DNA from: an uncultured Sphingobacteriales bacterium
Lineage (GTDB): Bacteria > Bacteroidota > Bacteroidia > Chitinophagales > Chitinophagaceae
Assembly: GCA_937991535.1 (NCBI GenBank)
Contig: CALKHN010000005.1
Coordinates: 1-64,000, forward strand
Direction of reading: 5' to 3'
DNA length: 64,000 bases
Shown: in pieces, positions 35,794 through 44,005 of the stretch
Layout of the letters: each line of letters starts with the position of its first letter
Numbering within the stretch: position 1 is the first letter of the stretch
Position numbers and translations under genes: made by a program
Notes under the pieces: generated by a model
The model's database searches: none
Told to the model about the DNA's origin: nothing
Seen by the model: only the letters and a program-made list of their open reading frames with translations

Positions 35794-36351
35794 ATGTCTA
35801 TGCAAAGCAACCATAACATGAGTGAAAACGACTTAATAAAAGGTTGTCTGGAGGGAGATCGCCGGGCGCAGGAGCAATTATATCAAAAGTTTTCACCCAA
35901 AATGTACGGTGTGTGCCTCCGCTATGCCGGCAAAGCTGAAGATGCCCAGGATATTTTGCAGGATGGATTTGTGAAAGTTTTCAAAAATCTCCACATGTAC
36001 AGGGGCGATGGATCGTTTGAAGGCTGGATTCGAAGGATATTTGTAAATACGGCAATAGAACACTATCGAAGGCAGGTTAATCTTTACCCGGTTACCGAAA
36101 ATCATGAGAACCTGCTTGAAACAAAAGAAATATCCGCTTTTGATAGTTTAAGTGTGAAGGACCTGATGAAGATCATCCAGCAGTTGTCTCCTGGGTACAG
36201 AACAGTGTTTAACTTATATGTAGTTGAAGGCTATTCGCACAAAGAGATAGCGGAAATGATTGGTATTAGCGAAGGAACGAGTAAATCGCAACTGGCAAGA
36301 GCAAAAGGAGTGTTGCAGAATCTCATTAGGGCAAAAAGAACATCACCATAA
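35794..36351 (+). CDS. ECF-type RNA polymerase sigma factor
   Basis: The 185-residue protein has sigma region 2 (FSPKMYGVCLRYAGKAEDAQ, then FEGWIRRIFVNTAIEHYRR) and region 4 (LSPGYRTVFNLYVVEGYSHKEIAEMIGISEG), joined by a short linker, without regions 1 or 3. That layout defines ECF sigma factors that respond to envelope signals. The ATG at 35794 is used here; an ATG eight codons on (35818) is also possible. The following gene, 20 bases on, is a membrane protein with anti-sigma-like features, so the pair is likely a signalling unit. Confidence 0.9.
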   Translation: MSMQSNHNMSENDLIKGCLEGDRRAQEQLYQKFSPKMYGVCLRYAGKAEDAQDILQDGFVKVFKNLHMYRGDGSFEGWIRRIFVNTAIEHYRRQVNLYPVTENHENLLETKEISAFDSLSVKDLMKIIQQLSPGYRTVFNLYVVEGYSHKEIAEMIGISEGTSKSQLARAKGVLQNLIRAKRTSP

Positions 36352-36371
36352 TATTATTCCTAACCCTGATC

Positions 36372-37262
36372 ATGAAATGGAAAAATGAACTATATAATCA
36401 TGAAGTCAATCCGCCCGGTCACGTATGGAACAGGGTAGTTCATGACCTTGATAATGAATTTTTAGAATTCAAAAACAGGTTATATCACGTTGAAGCCGGT
36501 CCACCAGGTAAAAACTGGGAGCTTATTGAACAGGCGCTCGATTCCCCATCCATTGCAAACCCCAGAAGCTTTAATATAAAAAGGATATTTCGCATAGCCG
36601 CCGCTGCAGCGCTTATTGGAATTTCTTTTTTTACTGCCAATTACTTTATAGCAGGCAGCGATAAAAGCAAAACCACAGCAGGTAAGAAAACAACCCCTGA
36701 TACAACTTATGAAAATCAAACTGACGAGCATACCGTTATCAAAAACGAAAATGACAACAGCCTTCCCGTAAACGATAAGCCCATGATGGCTTCACACATT
36801 ATAAGCAAAAAGAACAAAGTTAAAACCATTGCTGTAACTGATTTTTACAGCGATGATAAAACCTATAACATTCCACCCGTTTCATTAGTACCTGATGATA
36901 ACACAGCTATTACCGACCGTTACGATCTGGACCAAACGGCCGCCAAACGCATCCACAATTTAAATGGTGAGATAAAAGAGGATGTACGTTTGCTTGACTT
37001 ACCCAACAGCTATTTTTTAACGACAGGGCCTAATGGACATTCGGTAAGGGTTTCCTCTAAATTCAGAAATACCATTCAATTCCTGAATGGCGCCGGCAAT
37101 GAGGAATTTCTGGATGTTATTCTCAGGGAAAGCCAGTACTGGAGAAATCAATTTAAGGAATGGAAAGAAGAAGTAGGTCATTCCACTTTCGTTCCGTCTG
37201 CAGAAAACTTTATGGATATTGCCGAACTGATGAAATTGCTGCAACAGCATAATAACAAATAG
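36372..37262 (+). CDS. Putative anti-sigma factor / membrane partner of the ECF sigma factor
   Basis: A 296-residue protein with a soluble N-terminal part (about residues 1-72), one membrane helix (FRIAAAAALIGISFFTANYF) and a long extracytoplasmic C-terminal part rich in Asn, Thr and Lys. The N-terminus contains two tandem copies of a motif of the form NxLYxxExxPPGxxW-x-x-[IV] (NELYNHEVNPPGHVW and NRLYHVEAGPPGKNW). This motif is common at the start of Bacteroidota proteins that follow ECF sigma genes. Topology and position suggest it binds and holds the sigma factor; there is no zinc-binding HxxxCxxC signature of classical ZAS anti-sigma factors, so the assignment is inference. Confidence 0.65.
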   Translation: MKWKNELYNHEVNPPGHVWNRVVHDLDNEFLEFKNRLYHVEAGPPGKNWELIEQALDSPSIANPRSFNIKRIFRIAAAAALIGISFFTANYFIAGSDKSKTTAGKKTTPDTTYENQTDEHTVIKNENDNSLPVNDKPMMASHIISKKNKVKTIAVTDFYSDDKTYNIPPVSLVPDDNTAITDRYDLDQTAAKRIHNLNGEIKEDVRLLDLPNSYFLTTGPNGHSVRVSSKFRNTIQFLNGAGNEEFLDVILRESQYWRNQFKEWKEEVGHSTFVPSAENFMDIAELMKLLQQHNNK

Positions 37263-37283
37263 TTCTGCTTCATTTTCAGCAAT

Positions 37284-37291
37284 TATATTTG
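37284..37291 (+). promoter_or_regulatory. -7 element of the thioesterase gene
   Basis: TATATTTG matches TAnnTTTG, 15 bases before the ATG at 37307; no good -33 element. Confidence 0.35.
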
Positions 37292-37306
37292 TCCAAAAAA
37301 TAAAAC

Positions 37307-37744
37307 ATGTCCAGGATAAAGCTTGAACTGCCGGAACGCTTTTCTTTTCACACTAAAATTCCTATTCGTATAACCGATATTAATTACGGCGGACATGCCG
37401 GCAATGATAGTATTCTTGCTATGATTCATGAGGCACGGATACAATTTTTACAACAGTTTGCTTATAATGAAAAGGATTTTGCAGGCGTTGGCCTTATTAT
37501 GAATGATGTGGTTATTGAATTTAAAAAAGAATTGTTTTATGGAGATGTGGTTGATGTAGCCGTTACAGCAACTGCATTTGAAAGGGTGAGTTTTGATATC
37601 ATTTATCAATTAAATACCCACAGAAACGGGAAGAATATTACAGTTGCTGCGGCTAAAACAGGTATGGTTTGCTTTGATTACAACAGCAAAAAAATAACCT
37701 CTGTTCCTGGCGAAGCGAGAATAAAGATGCAGGCAGAATTGTAG
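37307..37744 (+). CDS. Acyl-CoA thioesterase (hotdog fold, 4HBT type)
   Basis: A 145-residue single hotdog domain. The start has the pattern FHTKIPIRITDINYGGHAGNDSIL, in which DINYGGHAGND occupies the place of the D-x-N-x-x-x-H active-site strand of 4-hydroxybenzoyl-CoA-like thioesterases. The central helix is followed by VIEFKKELFYGDVVDVAV and the closing strands. It should hydrolyse acyl-CoA thioesters; the acyl chain is unknown. It stands alone between the sigma/anti-sigma pair and convergent purE. Confidence 0.82.
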   Translation: MSRIKLELPERFSFHTKIPIRITDINYGGHAGNDSILAMIHEARIQFLQQFAYNEKDFAGVGLIMNDVVIEFKKELFYGDVVDVAVTATAFERVSFDIIYQLNTHRNGKNITVAAAKTGMVCFDYNSKKITSVPGEARIKMQAEL

Positions 37745-37792
37745 CAAAAGGGAATTGAACCTGCTTACATCTGGCGCTGATAGCCATTATTG

Positions 37793-38317
37793 TTATTGAT
37801 CAAATTCATTTCCCCAACCCTCTCCTTTTAGTTTTGCTGCTTTTTTAAATACTTCAGCTTCCATATTTTTTTTAAATGCAGTTACTTTTTCACCAATCGT
37901 ATAGTCAAAGGCGCCGAGTATAGTAGCTGCAAGTATGCCGGCATTTTTAGAGGCGTTCAAAGCTACTGTAGCTACCGGTATTCCGTTGGGCATTTGTAAA
38001 ATTGATAAAACGGAGTCCCATCCGTCAATGGAATTGGAAGACTTAACCGGAACACCAATAACAGGCAGTGATGTAAGGGAAGCAACCATGCCCGGCAGGT
38101 GCGCTGCGCCGCCTGCACCCGCAATAATAACTTTTAGCCCTCTTTCTTTTGCTTTTGAAGCATAATCAACCATACGCAAGGGTGTACGATGCGCTGATAC
38201 CACCGTAAGTTCAAATGGTATATCAAAATTTTTTAAAATGGTAGCGGCATCCTGCATTACACTTAAATCGCTGTCGCTGCCCATTATGATACCTACAAGG
38301 GGTTGTATGGAAGACAT
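37793..38317 (-). CDS. purE: N5-carboxyaminoimidazole ribonucleotide mutase
   Basis: PurE converts N5-CAIR to CAIR in purine synthesis. The 174-residue class I protein has GSDSDLSVM at the start, VSAHRTP with the catalytic histidine, AGAGGAAHLPGM and the closing VATVALNASKNAGILAA; all conserved residues are visible. It follows purK on the minus strand, but a repeat-filled gap of about 280 bases lies between them. Confidence 0.96.
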   Translation of the reverse strand: MSSIQPLVGIIMGSDSDLSVMQDAATILKNFDIPFELTVVSAHRTPLRMVDYASKAKERGLKVIIAGAGGAAHLPGMVASLTSLPVIGVPVKSSNSIDGWDSVLSILQMPNGIPVATVALNASKNAGILAATILGAFDYTIGEKVTAFKKNMEAEVFKKAAKLKGEGWGNEFDQ

Positions 38318-38350
38318 ATTGATTAGATTTTGTTTAGGGGCTTTCAGCGG

Positions 38351-38441
38351 TCAGCTATGAGCTATCAGCTATGGGCTATCAGCTATGAGCTATCAGCTAT
38401 GAGCTATCAGCTATGGGCTATCAGCTATGAGCTATCAGCTA
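38351..38441 (+). repeat. 14-base tandem repeat, 6.5 copies
   Basis: TCAGCTATGAGCTA is repeated head to tail; copies 2 and 5 read GGGCTA in place of GAGCTA, giving an A-G-A-A-G-A order. Each unit contains AGCT-AT-GAGCT, so it is internally near-palindromic. It lies between purE and purK. Confidence 0.9.
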
Positions 38442-38497
38442 CCTAATTTCAGTTGGTTATGCGCCTGCCCTGTAACCTGCAACTTGTAACTACCTAT

Positions 38498-38629
38498 TCT
38501 CTCACCTCTCACTTCTCTCCTCTCTCCTCTCTCCTCTCACCTCTCTCCTCTCACCTCTCTCTCCTCTCTCCTCTCTCCTCTCACCTCTCTCCTCTCACCT
38601 CTCTCCTCTCACCTCTCTCCTCTCTCCTT
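38498..38629 (+). repeat. CT-rich microsatellite running into the end of purK
   Basis: About 132 bases of C and T, broken only by A in recurrent TCACC units, built from CTCTC and CTCTCAC words. The final 35 bases overlap the coding end of purK, whose stop codon lies within it. Confidence 0.9.
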
Positions 38630-39752
38630 CATCACTTACCACCTTCAACACATGCCTGATCCGGCTTTGCTTAAAAGTGAGGTCATTTCTGTCGGCGCTC
38701 AAAATAGTAACATGACCCATTTTTCTACCCGGTTTTGTTTCTTTTTTCCCATAAATATGCACGAATACATTGTCCATTTGCAGTACATCTTCCAAACCTT
38801 CATACTTTGCTATCCCGCTATAATTATCTTCGCCCAATACATTTACTATAGCCGCCGGAAGAATGGATGCAGTATTGCCCAGGGGATAATCTAAAATAAT
38901 CCGCCATAACATATCAAACTGGGAACTGTAGTTTCCTTCGATAGTATGATGTCCGCTATTATGCACTCTTGGCGCCGTTTCATTTACATAAATATCACCT
39001 GCTTTATCAATAAACAGTTCTACAGCAAAAATACCTGCACTTTTTAATTCTTTCACTACTTTAAGCGAAATTGCTTCCACCTTCCATAAAATATTTTCGG
39101 TAAGTTCGGCAGGGCTTACCTGGTAATCCAGTAAATTCAACTGGGTGTTAAAAACCATATCCACAGGCGGATACAGCGCTGTTTGGCCTTTATTATTAAC
39201 TGCAACAATCTGTGCAATTTCTTTGTGGATATTAATTCTTTTTTCCAGCACTGCAGGCGCGTCAAATCCTTTATTCAGTTCTTCCCCGGATGTAATACGC
39301 TGAACACCCCGGCCGTCATATCCTCCTGCATTTAGCTTATGAACGGCCGGTAAAAAATCGGCATGCTGTGCCAGCTCTTCCAAAGATTGTGTAACAACAA
39401 ACGCGGCCGAAGGAATAGCATGGGACTGGTAAAATTGTTTTTGAGCAATTTTGTTTTTTATGATCCGAAGCGCTGCTGCACCGGGATATACTTTTACGCC
39501 CTCCGCTTCCAGCGCCGCCAATGCATCATCATTAACAGATTCAATTTCAATGGTAACAGCATCCAAACCTTTGCCAAATTGATACACATCCTCATAATGC
39601 CGTATATCTCCTTTCACGAAATGATGACAGAGATGCGCAGCAGGACAATCTTCATCATTTTCCATAACATAGGTTTCAACAGGGTAGTTAGCGGCAGCCT
39701 GCAATAACATTCTGCCCAACTGGCCTCCGCCTAAAATTCCAACTTTCAGCAT
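38595..39752 (-). CDS. purK: 5-(carboxyamino)imidazole ribonucleotide synthase
   Basis: PurK makes N5-CAIR from AIR, bicarbonate and ATP, the substrate of PurE. The 385-residue ATP-grasp protein starts with VGILGGGQLGRML. It has the ATP-grasp core (NAGGYDGRGVQRI, VAVNNKGQ, PPVDMVFN, FAVELFIDKAGDIYVNETAPRVHNSGHHT) and ends in the C-terminal domain around HVTILSAD. The last dozen residues (DEGERREVRGER) are encoded by the CT microsatellite, which also supplies the TGA stop. The native end of the gene has thus been replaced or extended by repeat DNA. PurE is the next gene downstream on the same strand. Confidence 0.95.
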   Translation of the reverse strand: MLKVGILGGGQLGRMLLQAAANYPVETYVMENDEDCPAAHLCHHFVKGDIRHYEDVYQFGKGLDAVTIEIESVNDDALAALEAEGVKVYPGAAALRIIKNKIAQKQFYQSHAIPSAAFVVTQSLEELAQHADFLPAVHKLNAGGYDGRGVQRITSGEELNKGFDAPAVLEKRINIHKEIAQIVAVNNKGQTALYPPVDMVFNTQLNLLDYQVSPAELTENILWKVEAISLKVVKELKSAGIFAVELFIDKAGDIYVNETAPRVHNSGHHTIEGNYSSQFDMLWRIILDYPLGNTASILPAAIVNVLGEDNYSGIAKYEGLEDVLQMDNVFVHIYGKKETKPGRKMGHVTILSADRNDLTFKQSRIRHVLKVVSDEGERREVRGER

Positions 39753-40184
39753 ATATCGTATTCAAATAAGGCGTGAAGATAACAAACTGATAGAAATGAA
39801 GTCGGGAAATGAATCCCAACGGGGTATTTTGCCGCCGAAAATTTTAAAAAGAAGCATGCGGGTTTGTTAACAGTTCCTTCCTCTTTCTATAAAGAAGTTT
39901 TAACGGGTAGCAGTGAAATAGATAACTGTGTTTTACCGTTAAAGTAAGTTGATGTTTCAAACTTGTACAACCAACTCACCGGGGAAATGGTGTATGCTTT
40001 CCGAAAAAACCGCATGGCATATACCAAAACTTAGAAAAAGATAGCTTCAGGCAGGCTTTGGAGCGCCTCAAAAAGAGGAAATTTATAATATCGTATCGTA
40101 ATAAGCATGATATTTGTAAATAAAAGGGGACTGCCGGGAAAATATCATATGGTAATTGTCTCTTTTAAGCTATAACCAACATTA
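39753..40184. other. Gene-poor stretch with a 42-codon frame on the minus strand
   Basis: No standard gene is visible. On the minus strand an ATG at 40015 opens 42 codons to a TAG at 39887, with the protein-like segments RFFRKAYTISPVSWLYKFET and TQLSISLLPVKTSL. An in-frame stop lies six codons before that ATG. It could be a small gene or the decayed end of a larger one. Nothing else was found in the gap. Confidence 0.3.
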
Positions 40185-41348
40185 ATGAATAAACTAAAAT
40201 CCATTCTTGCGATATTCTTTGTCTTCATTTTTTCGAGTTCCGTAAGCGGGCAAAACTCATTCGTTGATTATCAAAAATCATTTGCCAAAGTTGCCGATGT
40301 TTTCCGGCGCAAGGAAGACACCCTCCGCAAACAATTTGAGGCAAAGGGTTTAAAATGGCCGGCAAAATATATTTACATCCGTTCATTTAAATACGACAGC
40401 CAGTTGGAAGTATGGGTAAAAAACCAGACCAGTGAGCCTTTCAAATTATTTAAAACCTTTAAAATATGTGCTATGGCGGGTTCTCTTGGACCCAAAAGAA
40501 TGTCGGGCGACTACCAGGTACCGGAAGGCTTTTATTACATAAATGAATTTAAGCCCAACAGTACCTATCATTTGTCACTGGGCCTAAATTATCCCAATTC
40601 ATCAGACCGGATGCTGAGCGATTCCCTGTATCCCGGTGGTGATATTTATATACACGGATCTTGTGTAACGGAAGGTTGTATACCCATTACCAACGATCAA
40701 ATTGAAGATCTATATGTAATTACAAGCTATGCCCGCGCCATGGGACAGGATTATATCCCTGTGCATATATTTCCCATACAATTCAATAATCCACGGAGTG
40801 TGAGCTATTTGGAGCGGTTCCTGAAAATTTACCGCAATTATAAATCCCTTACCGACAACCTGGAAGCAGCGTATAATTATTTTGAAAAATACAAACAAGT
40901 ACCCGTTGTGATGGTAAATACAAAGGGAGACTATCTTGTTGAAAATATACAGCCGGCGGAAAAAAAGGTTGATAAAGTAAAAAAGACCTTACCGGAAAAG
41001 ACAATACCGATACCAGAAAGTGAGTTAGCAAAAGTGGTGAATAATCAGCCTGTTTATCCCGGCGGTTTCAAAGCTTTTCAAACCTTTCTTGATAAAACCG
41101 GCAGGGAACTTGCCCCGCTTTTAGATGAAGGACAAAGAGCCGCGTACATTGTAGTGGATTATATTATTGACAAGGACGGTAAACCCGTATATGCCCGCGT
41201 GGTAAAAGGCGGCAACTATGATATCAATGAAGTGATTGAAAAAAAATTTGAAAGTATGCCTAACTGGAAGCCTGCCATACGCCAGGAACAACCCGTAGCC
41301 TTCCGCTTAAAACAAACTATGGTTATTGAGGCCGCCCCGGGGTCGTAG
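40185..41348 (+). CDS. L,D-transpeptidase (YkuD) with C-terminal TonB domain
   Basis: A 387-residue exported protein with signal peptide (IFFVFIFSSSVSG). The N-terminal half (about residues 35-210) is a YkuD-type murein L,D-transpeptidase: FKICAMAGSLGPK precedes the catalytic motif HGSCVTEGCIPITN (catalytic cysteine near residue 165), of the YafK subgroup. The C-terminal 100 residues have the pattern of a TonB C-terminal domain: YPGGFKAFQTFL, IVVDYIIDKDGKPVYARVVK, MPNWKPAIRQEQPV and a last strand FRLKQTMVIE. YkuD enzymes cross-link peptidoglycan or attach proteins to it, and TonB C-domains normally contact outer-membrane receptors. No inner-membrane anchor is present for energising transport. 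A link between wall and outer membrane is the inferred meaning. It appears to be a single gene. Confidence 0.8.
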   Translation: MNKLKSILAIFFVFIFSSSVSGQNSFVDYQKSFAKVADVFRRKEDTLRKQFEAKGLKWPAKYIYIRSFKYDSQLEVWVKNQTSEPFKLFKTFKICAMAGSLGPKRMSGDYQVPEGFYYINEFKPNSTYHLSLGLNYPNSSDRMLSDSLYPGGDIYIHGSCVTEGCIPITNDQIEDLYVITSYARAMGQDYIPVHIFPIQFNNPRSVSYLERFLKIYRNYKSLTDNLEAAYNYFEKYKQVPVVMVNTKGDYLVENIQPAEKKVDKVKKTLPEKTIPIPESELAKVVNNQPVYPGGFKAFQTFLDKTGRELAPLLDEGQRAAYIVVDYIIDKDGKPVYARVVKGGNYDINEVIEKKFESMPNWKPAIRQEQPVAFRLKQTMVIEAAPGS

Positions 41349-41360
41349 CCTGTATTTGGT

Positions 41361-41415
41361 ACAGGTTACAGGTTGCAAGTTACAAGATGTGCATGCCTTG
41401 CAACCTGCAACCTGT
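41361..41415. repeat. 19-bp near-perfect inverted repeat (dispersed CAGGTT family)
   Basis: The arms 41361-41379 and 41397-41415 pair at 18 of 19 positions, with words such as ACAGGTTACAGG and CCTGCAACCTGT, around a 17-base loop. It may stop transcription after the transpeptidase gene, but no T run follows. The same words occur at 13833-13895 and 38467-38492. Confidence 0.7.
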
Positions 41416-41553
41416 AACCCTCAACCCTCCCTGTATCATAATCATACTTCTGGTGTATCAAAACCGTACAGGTATCGCTTGTAAATGCTTTACAACAAAC
41501 TGGTTTTCAACCCTTTTAATTCGTGGCATTAATTTTCCTAAAAAAAAGACATT

Positions 41554-42216
41554 ATGATAGAACTTACCAACATTTCCAAATCGGTTAATGCCGGCGGTCA
41601 AAAAACATATATTCTTAAAGACATCAACTTCAGGGTAAACCAGGGTGAATTCATTTCCATAATGGGCCCTTCGGGCTCAGGCAAGTCTACCCTGCTGAAT
41701 ATTATAGGCATGCTTGATGATCCGTCCGAAGGATATCACTATTTTATGGGGGAGGCCGTACACCTCCTGAAAGAGAAACAGCGGTCGCAACTTTACAAAA
41801 AACACATCGGCTTCGTTTTTCAGGCCTACCATCTTATTGATGAACTAACAGTTTATGAAAATATTGAAACGCCGCTTATTTACCAGGACAAAAAATCCTC
41901 TGAGCGCAAAGCTATAGTTGCCGATGTACTGGATCGCTTTCAGATAGTGGGTAAAAAGGATCTTTTTCCAGCGCAACTTTCAGGAGGCCAACAACAACTG
42001 GTAGGCATTGCGCGGGCCCTGGTAAGTAAGCCCAGCCTGCTGCTGGCAGACGAACCTACGGGTAATCTCAACTCCAAACAGGGCGAAGAAATAATGGATC
42101 TGTTCAAAAAGCTGAACCAGGAAGAAGGCGTAACCATTATACAGGTAACCCATTCCGAAAAAAATGCAGAATACGGTTCAAGGATCATTAACCTGCTGGA
42201 TGGAAAGATCGTTTGA
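41554..42216 (+). CDS. ABC transporter ATP-binding protein (MacB/LolD type)
   Basis: A 220-residue ATPase that energises export. Walker A is GPSGSGKST, the Q loop lies in HIGFVFQAYHLI, the signature LSGGQQQLVGIARAL, Walker B LLLADEPTGNL and the H loop in QVTHSEKNAEYG. The LLADEPTGNLNS sequence is that of LolD/MacB/FtsE-like ATPases which partner FtsX-fold permeases. No permease lies next to it: the following gene, 103 bases on, is a TolC-like channel. That combination suggests a MacB-type efflux system whose permease is elsewhere or lost. An FtsX-type permease is present at 48759-49994 but in another orientation. Confidence 0.92.
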   Translation: MIELTNISKSVNAGGQKTYILKDINFRVNQGEFISIMGPSGSGKSTLLNIIGMLDDPSEGYHYFMGEAVHLLKEKQRSQLYKKHIGFVFQAYHLIDELTVYENIETPLIYQDKKSSERKAIVADVLDRFQIVGKKDLFPAQLSGGQQQLVGIARALVSKPSLLLADEPTGNLNSKQGEEIMDLFKKLNQEEGVTIIQVTHSEKNAEYGSRIINLLDGKIV

Positions 42217-42319
42217 TTTAGAATTTAATATTTAAGATTTGAGGTCACTAAGAAATATTGTTGCGTTAACCCAGCCAACAACAAGGATAAAGATTGTTGA
42301 AGTAAAAAACAATTATGCA

Positions 42320-43750
42320 ATGCGGAAGATCGTACATATAGCAGGAACATGGTTATTAACATGCACCATATGGATAAACGTTCATGCCCAAAACGGGGCA
42401 TTTTCATTGAAGCAATGTGTAGAAACCGCGCTGAACAACAATATCCCGGTAAGGCAAAATGAACTGCTTGTGCAATCGGCAAAGGCTGACTGGCAAAAAG
42501 CCAAAGCCAATCTACTTCCCGACCTCAACGCCGACTGGGGCTATGGCTGGAACCAGGGACGTGCTATTGATCCCTTTACCAACGGCTATATTGATCAGCG
42601 GTTCTCTTCTTCGGGTGCAGGGCTAAACGCGGGACTTACTTTGTTCGGTGGCCTGCAGTTGCAGAATCTTATCCGTCAAACAGGATATGCCTATCACGCC
42701 AGTGAAATGGAATGGCAACAATCCAAAGACAAACTTACACTGGATGTAATACTTGCCTATTTAACTGTATTAAATAACGAAGACACCTGGAGGATCATGT
42801 CGGAACAGGCTGAAATAACCCGTAAACAGGTAGAGCGACTAACGGTTATGGTAAACGAAGGCGCCGTGGGCAGCTATATGCTTTCCGATATGAAGGGTCA
42901 GCTATCGGGTGATGAACTGGCTGCCATTAATAATTACAATGCATTGCAAACTGCCAGGCTAAATCTAAGCCAGCTTATGAATATTCCTTATACCAAAGAC
43001 ATGCAACTGGAAAGGTTGCCTGAGGCGGAACTACTTGAGATGTATCCAAATGAACCTGCGGAAATATATACAGCTTCCCTGCAAAATCTTGCACAGGTTA
43101 AGGCGGTTGATTTTCGGGTAAAAAGTATGGCAAAGGGTGTGCAGGCGGCCAGGGGTGGGTATTATCCTTATTTAAGACTGAATGGAAATCTCAATACGAA
43201 TTTTTCCAGTGTTTCTGCCCGCTCTGTTCCAACCACCGTTTCTGAAGTAAATACTGGCCAATACGTGTTGATTGACAATATTAAAAATCCTGTACTCCAG
43301 CAACAGCAAAACTACACTGCACAAAAAATATCGTACAACAGCCAGTTTAAAAACAACCTGGGAAGTTATGTTGGCCTGAGCCTGAGCATTCCCATCTTTA
43401 ATAATCTGCGGGTAGCCACTACTGTAAAAAAAGCAAAACTCAGCGAAAAAAATGCCGTATACGAAGCGGAAAACGTCAAACTGATCCTGAAACAAAGTAT
43501 AGAGAAAGCATACCAGGACATGGTATCTGCCTATGAACGTTACAAAGTGCTGCAGGAACAGGTTATTCAATACAGGGAATCATTTCGTTCAGCGGAGATC
43601 CGTTTCAACCTGGGTACCATTGTATCTACCGAATATTTGCTCACTAAAAACAATTACGACCGGGCTAAACTCAATCTCACACAAACCTGGTACGAATATA
43701 TTTTCCGCACAAGGATACTGGATTTTTACCAGGGGAAACTGGCGTTGTAG
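42320..43750 (+). CDS. TolC family outer-membrane efflux protein
   Basis: The product has 476 residues from the ATG at 42320 (a longer frame to 42239 lacks a signal). A signal peptide (IAGTWLLTCTIWINVHAQ) is followed by the TolC repeat: SLKQCVETALNNNIPVRQNELLVQSAKADWQKAKANLLPD in the first half, and the helical coiled coil and strand pattern again from about residue 255. It ends with YEYIFRTRILDFYQGKLAL. TolC proteins form the trimeric channel of tripartite exporters. It follows an ABC ATPase and is part of a likely two-gene unit. Confidence 0.9.
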   Translation: MRKIVHIAGTWLLTCTIWINVHAQNGAFSLKQCVETALNNNIPVRQNELLVQSAKADWQKAKANLLPDLNADWGYGWNQGRAIDPFTNGYIDQRFSSSGAGLNAGLTLFGGLQLQNLIRQTGYAYHASEMEWQQSKDKLTLDVILAYLTVLNNEDTWRIMSEQAEITRKQVERLTVMVNEGAVGSYMLSDMKGQLSGDELAAINNYNALQTARLNLSQLMNIPYTKDMQLERLPEAELLEMYPNEPAEIYTASLQNLAQVKAVDFRVKSMAKGVQAARGGYYPYLRLNGNLNTNFSSVSARSVPTTVSEVNTGQYVLIDNIKNPVLQQQQNYTAQKISYNSQFKNNLGSYVGLSLSIPIFNNLRVATTVKKAKLSEKNAVYEAENVKLILKQSIEKAYQDMVSAYERYKVLQEQVIQYRESFRSAEIRFNLGTIVSTEYLLTKNNYDRAKLNLTQTWYEYIFRTRILDFYQGKLAL

Positions 43751-44005
43751 TTATCCGCGCTTACTTCTGTAACAAACACCGGAAAACGCATTTAAATTTG
43801 GCGAAGGTCCGTAGGCCTGAAACTTGGGCAAGCAGTGCTTTAGCGGTTGTAATGACTTTTGCAGGTGAGTGCCATCGGCACGGTTCCCAACGGCAACAAG
43901 CATACCGCTTCCATAACCTTTTGCTGTTTTTCTTTTGAGAAGTATTTGATCCGAAGCCAAAGGAACAAATCTCTTATTTATTATACATTTACAGTAAATA
44001 ACATA

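Noticed and set aside
38351..38441. CRISPR array
   Set aside because: The units are 14 bases and directly adjoining, with no spacers and no cas genes nearby.
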